Origin: an uncultured Flavobacteriaceae bacterium
GTDB lineage: Bacteria > Bacteroidota > Bacteroidia > Flavobacteriales > Flavobacteriaceae
Length of the DNA: 64,000 bases
Direction of reading: 5' to 3'
Assembly (NCBI GenBank): GCA_947493535.1
Contig: CANLRK010000006.1
Coordinates: 87,956 to 151,955 of the forward strand
Shown here: positions 1 through 9,013 of the stretch, one piece after another
Position numbering within the stretch: position 1 is the stretch's first letter
Layout of the letters: each line of letters starts with the position of its first letter
Translations under genes and position numbers: made by a program
Notes under the pieces: generated by a model
What the model was told of the DNA's origin: nothing
The model's input: only the letters and a program-made list of their open reading frames with translations
Databases searched by the model: none

Positions 1-785
1 AAAACACAATACAGCAAAATAATTCATCCGCAATTACCGAAAATGCAACGGCATTTAACATTGCTAATGAAATAGGTGCTGATGTATTTAATTTTGCAGA
101 TAACCTTCAAATTTTTAGTACTAATACCAATGTACACATTCCAGCTACAAGCATAGCTTTTAAAGATTCTATATTTTCATACCTAAACAAATATCAAAAT
201 AAAGAATTACAAATTACAGGATGGTATAAAGATCAAGAATGGAAAGAAAATGAAGCATCTGACAATTACGGATTATATAGAGCCGAATATCTTAAAGATG
301 TTTTAACTGACTTTGGTATTAACCCTGACAAAATTAGCATCGCAGCTAAAAAAGAACATTACACTTATAGCGATGGAGTTTTTATAGGTGGAGTGCAACT
401 GATGTTTAAAGAGTTGAACGAATCGCGCCTAGAGCAAGTTAATAAAGGTATTACAAACAAAACATTATACACTAGATTCAATGCACGCGAGTTTATACCC
501 GACAATACGCTTATTGGTTACACTGCCGACTTAAAAAATTACTTAAAAAACAATCCAAATAAATTAGTGAAAATTACTGGTCATACTGATAATGTAGGTG
601 AAGAAAGTGATAATCAAATTATAGGCTATGACAGAGCTGTAAACGTTATGAATCATTTTATAAATAATGGAATCGCTAAAGAAAAACTACAGGCTTTTTC
701 AAAAGGAGAAAATGCGCCTATAGCAGACAATGCTACAAAAGAAGGGCGTGCTAAAAACAGAAGAATTGAAATTAACATAAACTAA
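1..785 (+). CDS. OmpA-family protein, 5'-truncated by the window edge
   Basis: The reading frame is open from base 3, so the start lies outside the window. The last 110 residues form an OmpA-C peptidoglycan-binding domain, with the ITGHTDNVGEES motif and a C-terminal GRAKNRRIEI. About 110 residues upstream a weaker copy is visible (ITGWYKDQEW, then SDNYGLYRAEYLKDVL), which suggests two tandem OmpA-like domains, the first degenerate. Such proteins tether the outer membrane to peptidoglycan. The next gene begins 8 bases after the stop, so the two are probably co-transcribed. An internal GTG at 393 could be read as a start, but the homologous upstream half argues for a longer protein. Confidence 0.8.
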   Translation, partial: NTIQQNNSSAITENATAFNIANEIGADVFNFADNLQIFSTNTNVHIPATSIAFKDSIFSYLNKYQNKELQITGWYKDQEWKENEASDNYGLYRAEYLKDVLTDFGINPDKISIAAKKEHYTYSDGVFIGGVQLMFKELNESRLEQVNKGITNKTLYTRFNAREFIPDNTLIGYTADLKNYLKNNPNKLVKITGHTDNVGEESDNQIIGYDRAVNVMNHFINNGIAKEKLQAFSKGENAPIADNATKEGRAKNRRIEININ

Positions 786-793
786 ACTAACAT

Positions 794-1393
794 ATGTCAA
801 CAATATTTAACTCAGAAAATTGCCCGAATTGGTGGTGCCTATTATTATTAATGTTTCTATCATTTTTATTAGGCTGGTTATTAGCATCATGGTTTGCCTA
901 CAAACGCTCAAAAAAAGTTTTAGATGATTGTCTTGAAGAAAACAAAAAGCTACAAGCAGAAGCAAATGATGCAATTCATGAAATGCAACACGCAAGAAGT
1001 ACCTTTACTGATTCATCTATTAAAGCTAAAAAAACCATGGAAAGATCAGGGGTAGCTGTAGAAAAACCAAAATTAAACTTTGCTAGTTTTGGTGCAGCTA
1101 CCGAAGCTGATAAAGATGATTTAAAACGAATTAGTGGTGTTGGTCCCTTTATAGAAAAAAAACTTAACAGTATTGGCATTTATACCTTTAACCAAATAAG
1201 TAACTTCTCTGATGAAGATATTCAAACAGTTACTGACTTGATAGAATTTTTCCCAGGTAGAATATTACGCGACGATTGGCGAGGCCAAGCTTTGATTCTA
1301 AAAGAAGGGGGAGAAACTAGCTTTAGCAAACGTGTAGACAATAAAGAAGTTGATTATGATAAAGACGGAGATGTACGTTATAACGACAAATAA
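794..1393 (+). CDS. Membrane-anchored helix-hairpin-helix protein
   Basis: 199 residues. One hydrophobic segment lies at residues 15-36. A charged, probably coiled-coil stretch follows at about 38-68, then a C-terminal helix-hairpin-helix-like domain at about 105-160 (LKRISGVGPFIEKKL, then FPGRILRDDWRGQA). HhH domains of this kind usually contact DNA or act as protein-interaction modules; the function here is not known. It is 8 bases downstream of the OmpA gene and is followed by a terminator, so the pair looks like the end of an operon. The tail is acidic and repetitive in D and K. Confidence 0.75.
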   Translation: MSTIFNSENCPNWWCLLLLMFLSFLLGWLLASWFAYKRSKKVLDDCLEENKKLQAEANDAIHEMQHARSTFTDSSIKAKKTMERSGVAVEKPKLNFASFGAATEADKDDLKRISGVGPFIEKKLNSIGIYTFNQISNFSDEDIQTVTDLIEFFPGRILRDDWRGQALILKEGGETSFSKRVDNKEVDYDKDGDVRYNDK

Positions 1394-1418
1394 ACTTTTC
1401 TTTTAAATAATGTATAAA

Positions 1419-1450
1419 AACCTCAAGCTATTCTTGAGGTTTTGTACTTT
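1419..1450 (+). terminator. Rho-independent terminator after the OmpA/HhH operon
   Basis: A perfect 9-bp stem (AACCTCAAG / CTTGAGGTT) with a 5-base loop is followed by a T-rich tract. The longest reading frame of the recombinase gene would start inside this hairpin, which supports the later ATG at 1461. Confidence 0.85.
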
Positions 1451-1460
1451 TACTACCAGT

Positions 1461-2357
1461 ATGAAATGGAAAAGCGCATTAATAGATTATAAACATTATT
1501 TAAAGCTTGAACGCGGGCTTTCTGAAAACTCTATCACCAATTATGAGCTTGATGTTATAAAACTAATTCGTTTTTTAGATGATAATAACTATAAGGATAG
1601 TCCGTTAACTATTAGCTCAAAAACTATCAAAGAATTTATTTATCAACTAGCTAAAGTAGTTAATGAACGGTCACAATCAAGAATTATTTCCGGCTTAAAA
1701 AGTTTTTTTAACTACTTAATTTTTGAAGACTACAGAGCTGATAATCCGTTAGAGCTTATCGAATCGCCAAAAATTGGAAGAAAATTACCCGACACCTTAT
1801 CAATAAATGATATAGACAAACTTACTGAAGCTATTGATTTAAGTACCTTAGAAGGTGAACGCAACAGAGCAATTATTGAAACATTGTACGGGTGCGGATT
1901 ACGTGTTTCTGAGTTAACCTCTCTAAAATTATCTGACTTATTTTTTGACGAAGGATTTATAAAAGTTACCGGAAAAGGTAATAAAGAACGTTTTGTCCCT
2001 ATTAGTGAATTAACACAGAAATACATAAATATTTATCGAAAAGAAATTCGGATTCACCTCAATATACAACCAGGGCATGAGGATACGCTCTTTTTAAACC
2101 GAAGAGGAAAACAGCTTACACGTGCCATGATATTTACCATTGTTAAAAGGCTTGCTGAAAAAATTGGTTTACAAAAAAATATTAGTCCACATACTTTTCG
2201 TCATTCCTTTGCTACTCATTTATTGGAAAATGGCGCCGATTTAAGCGCCATTCAATTAATGTTAGGACATGAAAGTATTACAACAACCGAAATTTATATG
2301 CATGTTGATCGTACTCACTTAGCCAAAGTTATTGCTGAATTTCATCCCAGAAAATAA
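1461..2357 (+). CDS. xerD: Tyrosine recombinase XerC/XerD-like
   Basis: 298 residues, the usual length of XerD. It has an N-terminal SAM-like core-binding domain (about 1-90) and a C-terminal catalytic domain with the full tyrosine-recombinase set: R148 in GCGLRVSEL, K172, H244 and R247 in HTFRHSFATHL, H270 in LGHES, and Y279 in TTEIYMHVD. The family resolves chromosome dimers at dif at the terminus with FtsK. The ATG at 1461 was chosen because it lies just beyond the upstream terminator; an ATG 51 bases earlier falls inside it. No att-like repeats flank it, so it is taken as the core recombinase and not a mobile-element integrase. XerC and XerD cannot be told apart here. Confidence 0.9.
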   Translation: MKWKSALIDYKHYLKLERGLSENSITNYELDVIKLIRFLDDNNYKDSPLTISSKTIKEFIYQLAKVVNERSQSRIISGLKSFFNYLIFEDYRADNPLELIESPKIGRKLPDTLSINDIDKLTEAIDLSTLEGERNRAIIETLYGCGLRVSELTSLKLSDLFFDEGFIKVTGKGNKERFVPISELTQKYINIYRKEIRIHLNIQPGHEDTLFLNRRGKQLTRAMIFTIVKRLAEKIGLQKNISPHTFRHSFATHLLENGADLSAIQLMLGHESITTTEIYMHVDRTHLAKVIAEFHPRK

Positions 2358-2361
2358 GCTC

Positions 2362-2817
2362 TTACTCGCCTAAAATTTGAGCTGCATGTTCTTTAGTTTT
2401 TACTTTAGTAATAACTTCTTCTATAATTCCGTTTTCATCTATTATAAAAGTAATCCGATGAATACCATCGTATACACGTCCCATAAACTTCTTTTCTCCC
2501 CATACACCAAAAGCATTTATTACTTTTTTATCTTCATCTGCTAATAACGGAAATGGCAACTCTTTTTTATCTATAAAGTTTTGCTGACGCTTTGCAGAAT
2601 CGGCGCTAACCCCTAAAACATCATAACCCTTGGCTAAAAAAGTTTGATAATTATCACGTAAGTTGCATGCCTCTGTTGTACATCCTGGTGTACTTGCTTT
2701 CGGATAAAAGAAAAGTACCAGTTTTTTTCCTGAGTAATCAGATAATTTTATCCTATTTCCTGCGTTATCTAGCGCTTCAAAATTTGGAGCCTTATCTCCT
2801 GCTTTTAATGTATTCAT
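2362..2817 (-). CDS. bcp: Thioredoxin-dependent peroxiredoxin (Bcp/PrxQ)
   Basis: 151 residues covering the whole AhpC/TSA fold. The peroxidatic cysteine is C46 in the TPGCTTEAC motif, with the resolving cysteine five residues on at C51, the atypical 2-Cys arrangement of the BCP/PrxQ class. It reduces hydrogen and organic peroxides with thioredoxin in the cytoplasm. It is divergent from nth with a 41-base spacer, so two promoters must share that gap, and convergent with the recombinase gene (4-base gap). Confidence 0.95.
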   Translation of the reverse strand: MNTLKAGDKAPNFEALDNAGNRIKLSDYSGKKLVLFFYPKASTPGCTTEACNLRDNYQTFLAKGYDVLGVSADSAKRQQNFIDKKELPFPLLADEDKKVINAFGVWGEKKFMGRVYDGIHRITFIIDENGIIEEVITKVKTKEHAAQILGE

Positions 2818-2858
2818 CAGTTAAATTTTTCTATTTTTACACTTGTAAAGATACAACT

Positions 2859-3509
2859 ATGACTAAGCAAGAAAAAGTAAATTTTGTAATAAATACACTC
2901 GCCGAAAAATATCCTGAAATTCCTATTCCCTTAGATCACAAAGATCCATACACTCTTTTAATTGCTGTGCTTCTTTCAGCACAAAGCACTGATGTACGAG
3001 TAAATAAAATTACACCTTTGTTATTTGCTAAAGCGGACAACCCTTATGACATGGTGAAATTAACCATTGACGAAATTAGAGAAATTATAAAACCCGTTGG
3101 ATTATCTCCTATGAAATCTAAAGGTATTCATGGACTATCACGAATATTAATTGACAAACATCAAGGTAAAGTTCCTAAAACTTACGAAGAGTTAGAAGCT
3201 CTACCAGCTGTAGGACATAAAACTGCTGCGGTAGTTTTATCACAAGCTTTTGGTATTCCTGCATTTCCTGTTGACACGCATATACACCGGTTAATGTATC
3301 GTTGGAATTTAAGTAATGGTAAAAATGTAGTGCAAACAGAAAAAGATGCTAAACGCTTATTCCCTAAAGAATTATGGAATGATTTACACTTGCAAATTAT
3401 TTGGTATGGTAGAGAATATTCGCCTGCAAGAGGTTGGAATTTAGACAATGATATTATAACAAAAACTATTGGTCGTAAAAGCGTTATAAACGCATACTAT
3501 AAGAAGTAG
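2859..3509 (+). CDS. nth: Endonuclease III, cysteine-free form
   Basis: 216 residues. This base-excision-repair DNA glycosylase/AP lyase has its helix-hairpin-helix at ALPAVGHKTAAVV with catalytic lysine K121, and the GPD-type aspartate D139 in FPVDTHIHR (E. coli K120 and D138). The C-terminus, where E. coli Nth has four cysteines holding a [4Fe-4S] cluster, reads YGREYSPARGWNLDNDI and has none; the whole protein has no cysteine. The enzyme should therefore lack the cluster. The ATG at 2859 gives the family N-terminus; a longer frame from 2667 would run through the bcp gene. Confidence 0.93.
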   Translation: MTKQEKVNFVINTLAEKYPEIPIPLDHKDPYTLLIAVLLSAQSTDVRVNKITPLLFAKADNPYDMVKLTIDEIREIIKPVGLSPMKSKGIHGLSRILIDKHQGKVPKTYEELEALPAVGHKTAAVVLSQAFGIPAFPVDTHIHRLMYRWNLSNGKNVVQTEKDAKRLFPKELWNDLHLQIIWYGREYSPARGWNLDNDIITKTIGRKSVINAYYKK

Positions 3510-3596
3510 TAAAAAACTAATAAACAACTACTATTCGATTACTTAACACTTAAAATGAATACTAGTTGTTTATTTCCTGACAAGGACTAAAGCATG

Positions 3597-3740
3597 CTAA
3601 TTCTGATGCACTTCTACTTGTATGTTTCCTACACGTAATACACGCATCGCTTTAGAGTAATTTAAAATGAAATTTATCGTTTCTTTTTTTGGTTGTAATA
3701 CGTTCATTTTTCTTGAACCTTGAGCGTAAAGTTTTGGCAT
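3597..3740 (-). CDS. Small conserved-looking protein beside the sigma factor (47 aa)
   Basis: A 47-residue frame with ATG at 3740 and TAG at 3597, starting MPKLYAQGSRKMNVLQPKKE and ending in VLRVGNIQVEVHQN. It lies 55 bases downstream of the sigma-factor gene on the same strand and could share its transcript. It is basic and has no signal peptide or membrane segment. The layout (TINFILNYSKAMRV core) looks like a short protein I have seen next to this sigma factor in other flavobacteria, but that is memory, not a search. No function is known. It fills what would otherwise be a 285-base gap. Confidence 0.65.
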   Translation of the reverse strand: MPKLYAQGSRKMNVLQPKKETINFILNYSKAMRVLRVGNIQVEVHQN

Positions 3741-3795
3741 ATATTATACTTTTTAAAATTAGTACTCTTATAACGCTCAAAAATCTACTTTAGTA

Positions 3796-4380
3796 TTACA
3801 TTGTTAAAATAATTTTATGTTCTTCTACTAAACGTCTTAAATTAAGTATTGCGTACCGCATTCTTCCTAACGCTGTATTGATACTAACGTTAGTGCTTTC
3901 GGCTATTTCTTTAAAACTCATATCTTTATACAAGCGCATTATGACCACTTGCTTTTGATCTTCAGGGAGCTCATCTACAAGTTTACGAACATCACTAGCT
4001 ATTTGATCGATAATTAATTGTCCTTCAGCATTAATATCTGCAGCTTTTAATAATGAAAAAATATCAAACTCCTTATCTTTTGATTCGAATTTTGGCATAC
4101 GATTACTTTTCCTAAAATGATCAATAATCAAATTATGTGCAATACGCATAAGCCATGGCAAGAATTTTCCTTCTTCATTGTAATTCCCTTTTTTAAGTGT
4201 TCTAATAACTTTTATAAAAGTATCTTGAAAAATATCTTCACTTAAATCACGATCATAAACTTTAGAGTATATAAAGTTATAAACCCTATTCTTATGACGT
4301 TCTACAAGAATCTCTAATGATTTCTCATTTCCTTGTATATATTCTTTTACTAAATCTGAATCAGGAGCAGTTATTTTCAT
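3796..4380 (-). CDS. ECF-type RNA polymerase sigma factor
   Basis: About 194 residues from the chosen ATG at 4380 (MKITAPDSDLV); two upstream in-frame ATGs at 4386 and 4407 are possible. Region 2 is seen in SEDIFQDTFIKVIRTL and FLPWLMRIAHNLIIDHFRK. Region 4 is seen in LPEDQKQVVIMRLYKDMSFKEIA followed by the HTH SINTALGRMRYAIL. It directs core polymerase to an unknown promoter set. No anti-sigma gene is adjacent, which is unlike many ECF factors; the neighbour downstream is a 47-residue peptide. Confidence 0.9.
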   Translation of the reverse strand: MKITAPDSDLVKEYIQGNEKSLEILVERHKNRVYNFIYSKVYDRDLSEDIFQDTFIKVIRTLKKGNYNEEGKFLPWLMRIAHNLIIDHFRKSNRMPKFESKDKEFDIFSLLKAADINAEGQLIIDQIASDVRKLVDELPEDQKQVVIMRLYKDMSFKEIAESTNVSINTALGRMRYAILNLRRLVEEHKIILTM

Positions 4381-4563
4381 AAACATTACTTTTATAACAG
4401 CACACAAAACATAGTATTTGTACTGTGATGAATTTCTTAATAATTAAAAGTAATGTTACGGTATAGGCAATTGAATAAAATGTTATTACTCAAATATAAC
4501 AAAAAATTATTTTACTATGCGTTTTATCTTAAAAATTAGTATTTAATCTGTTGATTTAATAAA

Positions 4564-5847
4564 TTACCTTAATGCTTTCTTGTAGGTATTAAGCGCTCTT
4601 TCTCTAGCAAATTTATGTTCAACTATAGGAAGTGGATAGGATAACTCGTTCAAATCTTTAACCCATTTATTGACATAATTTAAGTTAGTGTCATATTTTT
4701 TTAATTGTTCTGTTGGGTTAAAAACACGAAAATACGGAGCTGCATCGCAACCAGTACCAGCAACCCATTGCCAGTTTCCGTTATTGGCAGCCAAATCATA
4801 ATCCAATAATTTTTTTGCAAAATATGCTTCCCCCATTCGCCAATCTATTAGTAAATGCTTACATAAAAAACTAGCTGTAACCATACGTACTCTGTTGTGC
4901 ATGTATCCAGTTTTATTTAACTGTTGCATTCCAGCATCAACTAGCGGATAACCTGTTTTTCCATTACACCATTTTACAAATTCTTCTTGGTTATTACGCC
5001 ATTGAATATTATTGTATTTAGGTTTAAAACTTTGAGTTACAACATTAGGGTAATGAAAAAGTATATGCATAAAAAATTCTCGCCAAATTAACTCACTTAA
5101 AAAAATAGCATTTGTTTTTAAAGCAGTTTGTACAAGTGCCCTAATACTCAATAAGCCAAATCGTAAATACGGCGAGATATAAGATGTTTTATCATATTCC
5201 GGATAATCTCTACACTTATCATAATCATCTAAATGATTTAATTTGAATGGTTTAACTTTTATAGTGCTTTGCAGAAAACCTAAACTATTTATGCTTGGAA
5301 AACAGCTTTTAGTTTGATACAATTGTGATAAATTAGTTTGTTCTTTATTATATACAAATTCATTTTTCAACTTTAACAACCACTTGTTTTTATAATATGT
5401 AAACACACTATAAGGGGTACCATCTTTTTTAAGAATTTCATTTTCTTCAAAAATAACTTGGTCTTTAAATGCATATAATTTTATTTCTTTTTCATTTAAC
5501 AACTTTTGTATAGCCTGATCTCTTTTAATAGCGTAAGGCTCATAATCTTTATTAATAAACACCTTTTTTATGGGGAATTCTTTTAATAAATCTTGCCAAA
5601 CCTGCACTACATTTCCTTTTCTAATTATTATTGATGAGCCTACTTTTTTAAATTCTTTATCCAGACTTTTTAATGTATTATAGATAAAACTAATTCTGGC
5701 ATCATCTTTAGGTAAGTCATTAGTGATTTCATCATCAAAAATAAAAACAGGTAACACCTTTAATTCCGATTCTAATGCAAAGTTTAAGGCTGTATTATCA
5801 AAAGTTCTTAAATCTCTTCTAAACCAAAATATTGCTATATTATTCAT
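4564..5847 (-). CDS. phrB: Deoxyribodipyrimidine photolyase (cryptochrome/photolyase family)
   Basis: 427 residues. The N-terminal Rossmann-like domain begins IAIFWFRRDLRTFDNTAL. The FAD-binding helical domain contains LIWREFFMHILFHYP, NGKTGYPLVDAGMQQL, MHNRVRMVTASFL and the signature NGNWQWVAGTGCDAAPYFR. The protein is slightly shorter than E. coli PhrB (472). It uses blue light to split cyclobutane pyrimidine dimers. It stands alone, on the opposite strand to uvrA, so two UV-repair genes sit back to back across a 175-base spacer. Confidence 0.93.
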   Translation of the reverse strand: MNNIAIFWFRRDLRTFDNTALNFALESELKVLPVFIFDDEITNDLPKDDARISFIYNTLKSLDKEFKKVGSSIIIRKGNVVQVWQDLLKEFPIKKVFINKDYEPYAIKRDQAIQKLLNEKEIKLYAFKDQVIFEENEILKKDGTPYSVFTYYKNKWLLKLKNEFVYNKEQTNLSQLYQTKSCFPSINSLGFLQSTIKVKPFKLNHLDDYDKCRDYPEYDKTSYISPYLRFGLLSIRALVQTALKTNAIFLSELIWREFFMHILFHYPNVVTQSFKPKYNNIQWRNNQEEFVKWCNGKTGYPLVDAGMQQLNKTGYMHNRVRMVTASFLCKHLLIDWRMGEAYFAKKLLDYDLAANNGNWQWVAGTGCDAAPYFRVFNPTEQLKKYDTNLNYVNKWVKDLNELSYPLPIVEHKFARERALNTYKKALR

Positions 5848-6022
5848 TGAGTTATATTATTAACGCATAATATCGATATTAAAACAATTGCATACAAAAA
5901 AACATCTAGATATTCTCAGAAATTATTAAACATACTTTTATACTCAATATAAAAATAGACTTAAGTAATACTACAATTTTCCGTAAATTCGCAAGATTGT
6001 TTCAAACTACGAATTCAGGATT

Positions 6023-8815
6023 ATGCCAAAGCTTGATTTAACTACTGTTAACCCAAAAGAAAACATCATTATTAAAGGCGCTAAATTGCACAACCTTAAA
6101 AATATTGATGTTGTTATACCACGAAATAAATTAGTAGTTATCACTGGTTTGTCTGGTTCTGGTAAATCATCTTTAGCTTTTGACACTCTTTACGCAGAAG
6201 GACAACGCCGTTACGTAGAGAGTTTATCATCTTATGCTCGTCAATTTTTAGGACGATTAAATAAACCTAAAGTAGATTTTATTAAAGGTATAGCCCCAGC
6301 TATTGCCATTGAACAAAAAGTAAACTCTACCAACCCCAGAAGTACTGTGGGTACCAGTACTGAAATATACGATTATCTAAAGTTACTTTTTGCACGTATT
6401 GGTAAAACTTACTCCCCTATTTCGGGTAATGAAGTAAAAAAGCATACCGTTAGTGATGTTATTAATCACATAAAAACCTTAGAAGAAAAAAGCAAATTGT
6501 TACTTACAGCTCCTATTTACGCTGATGATTCTAGAACAATTAGCCAAAAAGTAAAAATATTACAACAGCAAGGGTTTGCCCGAATTAAAGTAAATGATTC
6601 TGTTATTAGAATTGAAGATTTTGATGAAAATAATACTGCTACAGCAATAGATTTAGTAGTAGATAGAGTTATTGTAAATCAAAATGATGATGATTTTTAC
6701 AACCGTTTAGCCGACGCTGTACAAGTTGCATTTTATGAAGGTAAAGGTTATTGTAGTATTGAAAATATTTCTACTAAAACAATTACCAATTTTAGCAATA
6801 AATTTGAATTAGATGGTATTAGCTTTTTAGAACCTAACATCCATTTATTCAGCTTTAATAATCCTTATGGAGCCTGCCCAACATGTGAAGGTTATGGCGA
6901 TGTTATTGGGTTAGATAGAACATTGGTTGTACCCGATACCTCACTTTCTGTTTATGAAAATGCTATTTTCGCTTGGAGAGGTGAAAGCCTAAGTTGGTAC
7001 AGAGACCAATTAGTTAATAGCGCTTATAAATTTGACTTCCCTATCCATAAGCCTTATTTTGAACTAACTGATGCACAAAAAGATTTACTATGGACTGGAA
7101 ACAAGTACTTCACTGGCTTAACTGAATTCTTTAACGAACTAGAAGAAAAAAGTTATAAAATACAAAACCGCGTATTACTTTCTCGTTACCGAGGAAAAAC
7201 CAAATGCCATACCTGTAATGGGAACAGGCTACGCCAAGAAGCCGATTATGTTAAAATACAAGGCACCTCTATATCTAGTTTAGTTAACAAATCAATAAAA
7301 GATTTGATTACTTTTTTTAATGACTTGTATTTAAATGAACACGATACAGTAATTGCAACAAGGCTTTTAAAAGAAATTAATAACCGCTTACTATTTTTAT
7401 CAAATGTAGGATTGGAATATCTAACATTAAACCGAAAATCAAATTCACTTTCAGGAGGTGAAAGTCAACGAATCAACTTAGCAACCTCATTAGGAAGCAG
7501 TTTAGTAGGTTCAATGTACATTTTAGATGAGCCCAGTATTGGTTTGCATCCAAAAGATTCAGAAAAACTAATCGCAGTACTAAAATCGTTACGTGATTTA
7601 GGCAACACTGTAATTGTTGTTGAACATGATGAAGATATTATGAAAGCTGCCGATGAAATTATTGATATAGGACCAGAAGCTGGTAGTTTTGGAGGCGAGG
7701 TAGTAGCCACAGGAAGCTATAATGAAATTATAACTTCAAATTCTTTAACAGCACAATACCTAAACCAAAAACTTCAAATTGAAGTTCCAAAACAACGAAG
7801 AACATCTAAACACAGTATAACAATTACGGGAGCACGTGAAAACAATTTAAAAAATATTGATGTAACCTTTCCGTTAGATATGCTAACTGTTGTTACAGGT
7901 GTTTCAGGTAGTGGAAAAAGTACTTTAGTTAAAAACATTTTATATCCTGCTCTTCATAAAGAACTAGGTGGTTACGGAAATAAACCTGGTGAGTTCAATA
8001 CAATTTCAGGAAGCTTTAAACATATTAAAAGCATTGAATTTGTAGATCAAAATCCTATTGGTCGTTCATCAAGATCTAATCCTGTTACTTATATTAAAGC
8101 TTACGACGATATACGAAGTTTGTTTGCCGCTCAAAAGGTATCACTTATTAGAAATTACCAGCCAAAACATTTTTCTTTTAATGTAGATGGTGGTAGATGT
8201 GAAGTTTGTAAAGGTGAAGGTGAAGTTACTATTGAAATGCAATTTATGGCAGATGTTCATTTAGAATGCGAAGCTTGTAAAGGGAAACGTTTTAAAAAAG
8301 AAGTACTTGAGGCTACTTTTGACGGAAAATCTATACATGATGTACTAAGTATGACTATTGATGATGCCTTAACCTTTTTTAACAATAATCAACAAACTAA
8401 AATTGTAAACAAACTACAACCTTTGCAAGATGTTGGTTTAGGTTATGTACAGTTAGGCCAATCTTCGTCTACATTGTCAGGAGGTGAAGCACAACGTATA
8501 AAACTTGCCTCCTTTTTAGTTAAAGGAAAAAGTAACGACAAAGTCTTATTTATTTTTGATGAACCTACAACCGGGTTGCATTTTCATGACATCCAAAAAT
8601 TATTAAAATCATTTAATGCCTTACTTGACAAAGGGCACTCTATACTTGTTATTGAACACAGTTTAGAACTTATTAAATGTGCCGATTATATTATTGATTT
8701 AGGCCCTGAGGGAGGTGATTTTGGTGGTGAGTTATTATTTTCAGGAACACCAGAAGCTTTAATTAAAAATAAAAAATCAGTAACAGCACAGTACCTAACA
8801 GATAAAATTAGTTAG
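6023..8815 (+). CDS. uvrA: Excinuclease ABC subunit A
   Basis: 930 residues, close to the usual 940. There are two ABC modules with Walker A motifs [13 protein letters not shown] near the start and [13 protein letters not shown] near residue 630. Signatures are [12 protein letters not shown] and [12 protein letters not shown], and Walker B motifs [12 protein letters not shown] and [12 protein letters not shown]. Zinc-binding CxxC pairs are seen in [29 protein letters not shown] and CEACKGKR. As a dimer it scans DNA for bulky damage and loads UvrB. It appears monocistronic. Many flavobacteria carry a second uvrA; only this copy is in the window. Confidence 0.97.
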   Translation: MPKLDLTTVNPKENIIIKGAKLHNLKNIDVVIPRNKLVVITGLSGSGKSSLAFDTLYAEGQRRYVESLSSYARQFLGRLNKPKVDFIKGIAPAIAIEQKVNSTNPRSTVGTSTEIYDYLKLLFARIGKTYSPISGNEVKKHTVSDVINHIKTLEEKSKLLLTAPIYADDSRTISQKVKILQQQGFARIKVNDSVIRIEDFDENNTATAIDLVVDRVIVNQNDDDFYNRLADAVQVAFYEGKGYCSIENISTKTITNFSNKFELDGISFLEPNIHLFSFNNPYGACPTCEGYGDVIGLDRTLVVPDTSLSVYENAIFAWRGESLSWYRDQLVNSAYKFDFPIHKPYFELTDAQKDLLWTGNKYFTGLTEFFNELEEKSYKIQNRVLLSRYRGKTKCHTCNGNRLRQEADYVKIQGTSISSLVNKSIKDLITFFNDLYLNEHDTVIATRLLKEINNRLLFLSNVGLEYLTLNRKSNSLSGGESQRINLATSLGSSLVGSMYILDEPSIGLHPKDSEKLIAVLKSLRDLGNTVIVVEHDEDIMKAADEIIDIGPEAGSFGGEVVATGSYNEIITSNSLTAQYLNQKLQIEVPKQRRTSKHSITITGARENNLKNIDVTFPLDMLTVVTGVSGSGKSTLVKNILYPALHKELGGYGNKPGEFNTISGSFKHIKSIEFVDQNPIGRSSRSNPVTYIKAYDDIRSLFAAQKVSLIRNYQPKHFSFNVDGGRCEVCKGEGEVTIEMQFMADVHLECEACKGKRFKKEVLEATFDGKSIHDVLSMTIDDALTFFNNNQQTKIVNKLQPLQDVGLGYVQLGQSSSTLSGGEAQRIKLASFLVKGKSNDKVLFIFDEPTTGLHFHDIQKLLKSFNALLDKGHSILVIEHSLELIKCADYIIDLGPEGGDFGGELLFSGTPEALIKNKKSVTAQYLTDKIS

Positions 8816-8887
8816 CAAAAATCCATAAAAACAAAAATAACTAAACCGCTATAAATAAGAGCGTTACAAACCTAAATCTAATTAGAT

Positions 8888-8920
8888 GCGTCCATAAACC
8901 AACCGCGTGTTTATTGACGC
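8888..8920. repeat. Inverted repeat upstream of the sigma-54-like promoter
   Basis: Left arm 8888-8899 (GCGTCCATAAAC) and right arm 8909-8920 (GTTTATTGACGC) pair over 12 bp with a single mismatch around a 9-base loop. No T-run follows, so it is not a typical terminator for uvrA, which ended 72 bases earlier. It lies 10 bases before a sigma-54-like -24 box and may be a regulator site or an mRNA structure. Confidence 0.5.
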
Positions 8921-8930
8921 AATGTTGTTT

Positions 8931-8945
8931 TGGCACACTCTTTGA
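8931..8945 (+). promoter_or_regulatory. Sigma-54-like (RpoN) promoter
   Basis: TGGCAC-N5-TTGA has exact -24 spacing against the RpoN consensus TGGCAC-N5-TTGC, with 10 bases between the GG and the last two bases. One key -12 base differs (A for C). It stands 69 bases upstream of the secreted-protein start at 9014. No competing TAnnTTTG box was seen closer to the gene. Confidence 0.5.
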
Positions 8946-9013
8946 AAAATTCATAATAAATAGCGAAAGCCGAAAAGCTAAAAATGAGTAGGCAAATTCT
9001 AAAACTAAATGTT

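Noticed and set aside
1410..1460. Longer N-terminus of the XerD-like protein
   Set aside because: It would be coded by the upstream terminator hairpin; the ATG at 1461 gives the normal family length.
1461..2357. XerD-like gene as an integrase of a second island
   Set aside because: No att repeats or tRNA are nearby and all neighbours are core genes.
2667..2858. 64-residue N-terminal extension of endonuclease III
   Set aside because: It lies antisense inside bcp and matches no Nth N-terminus.
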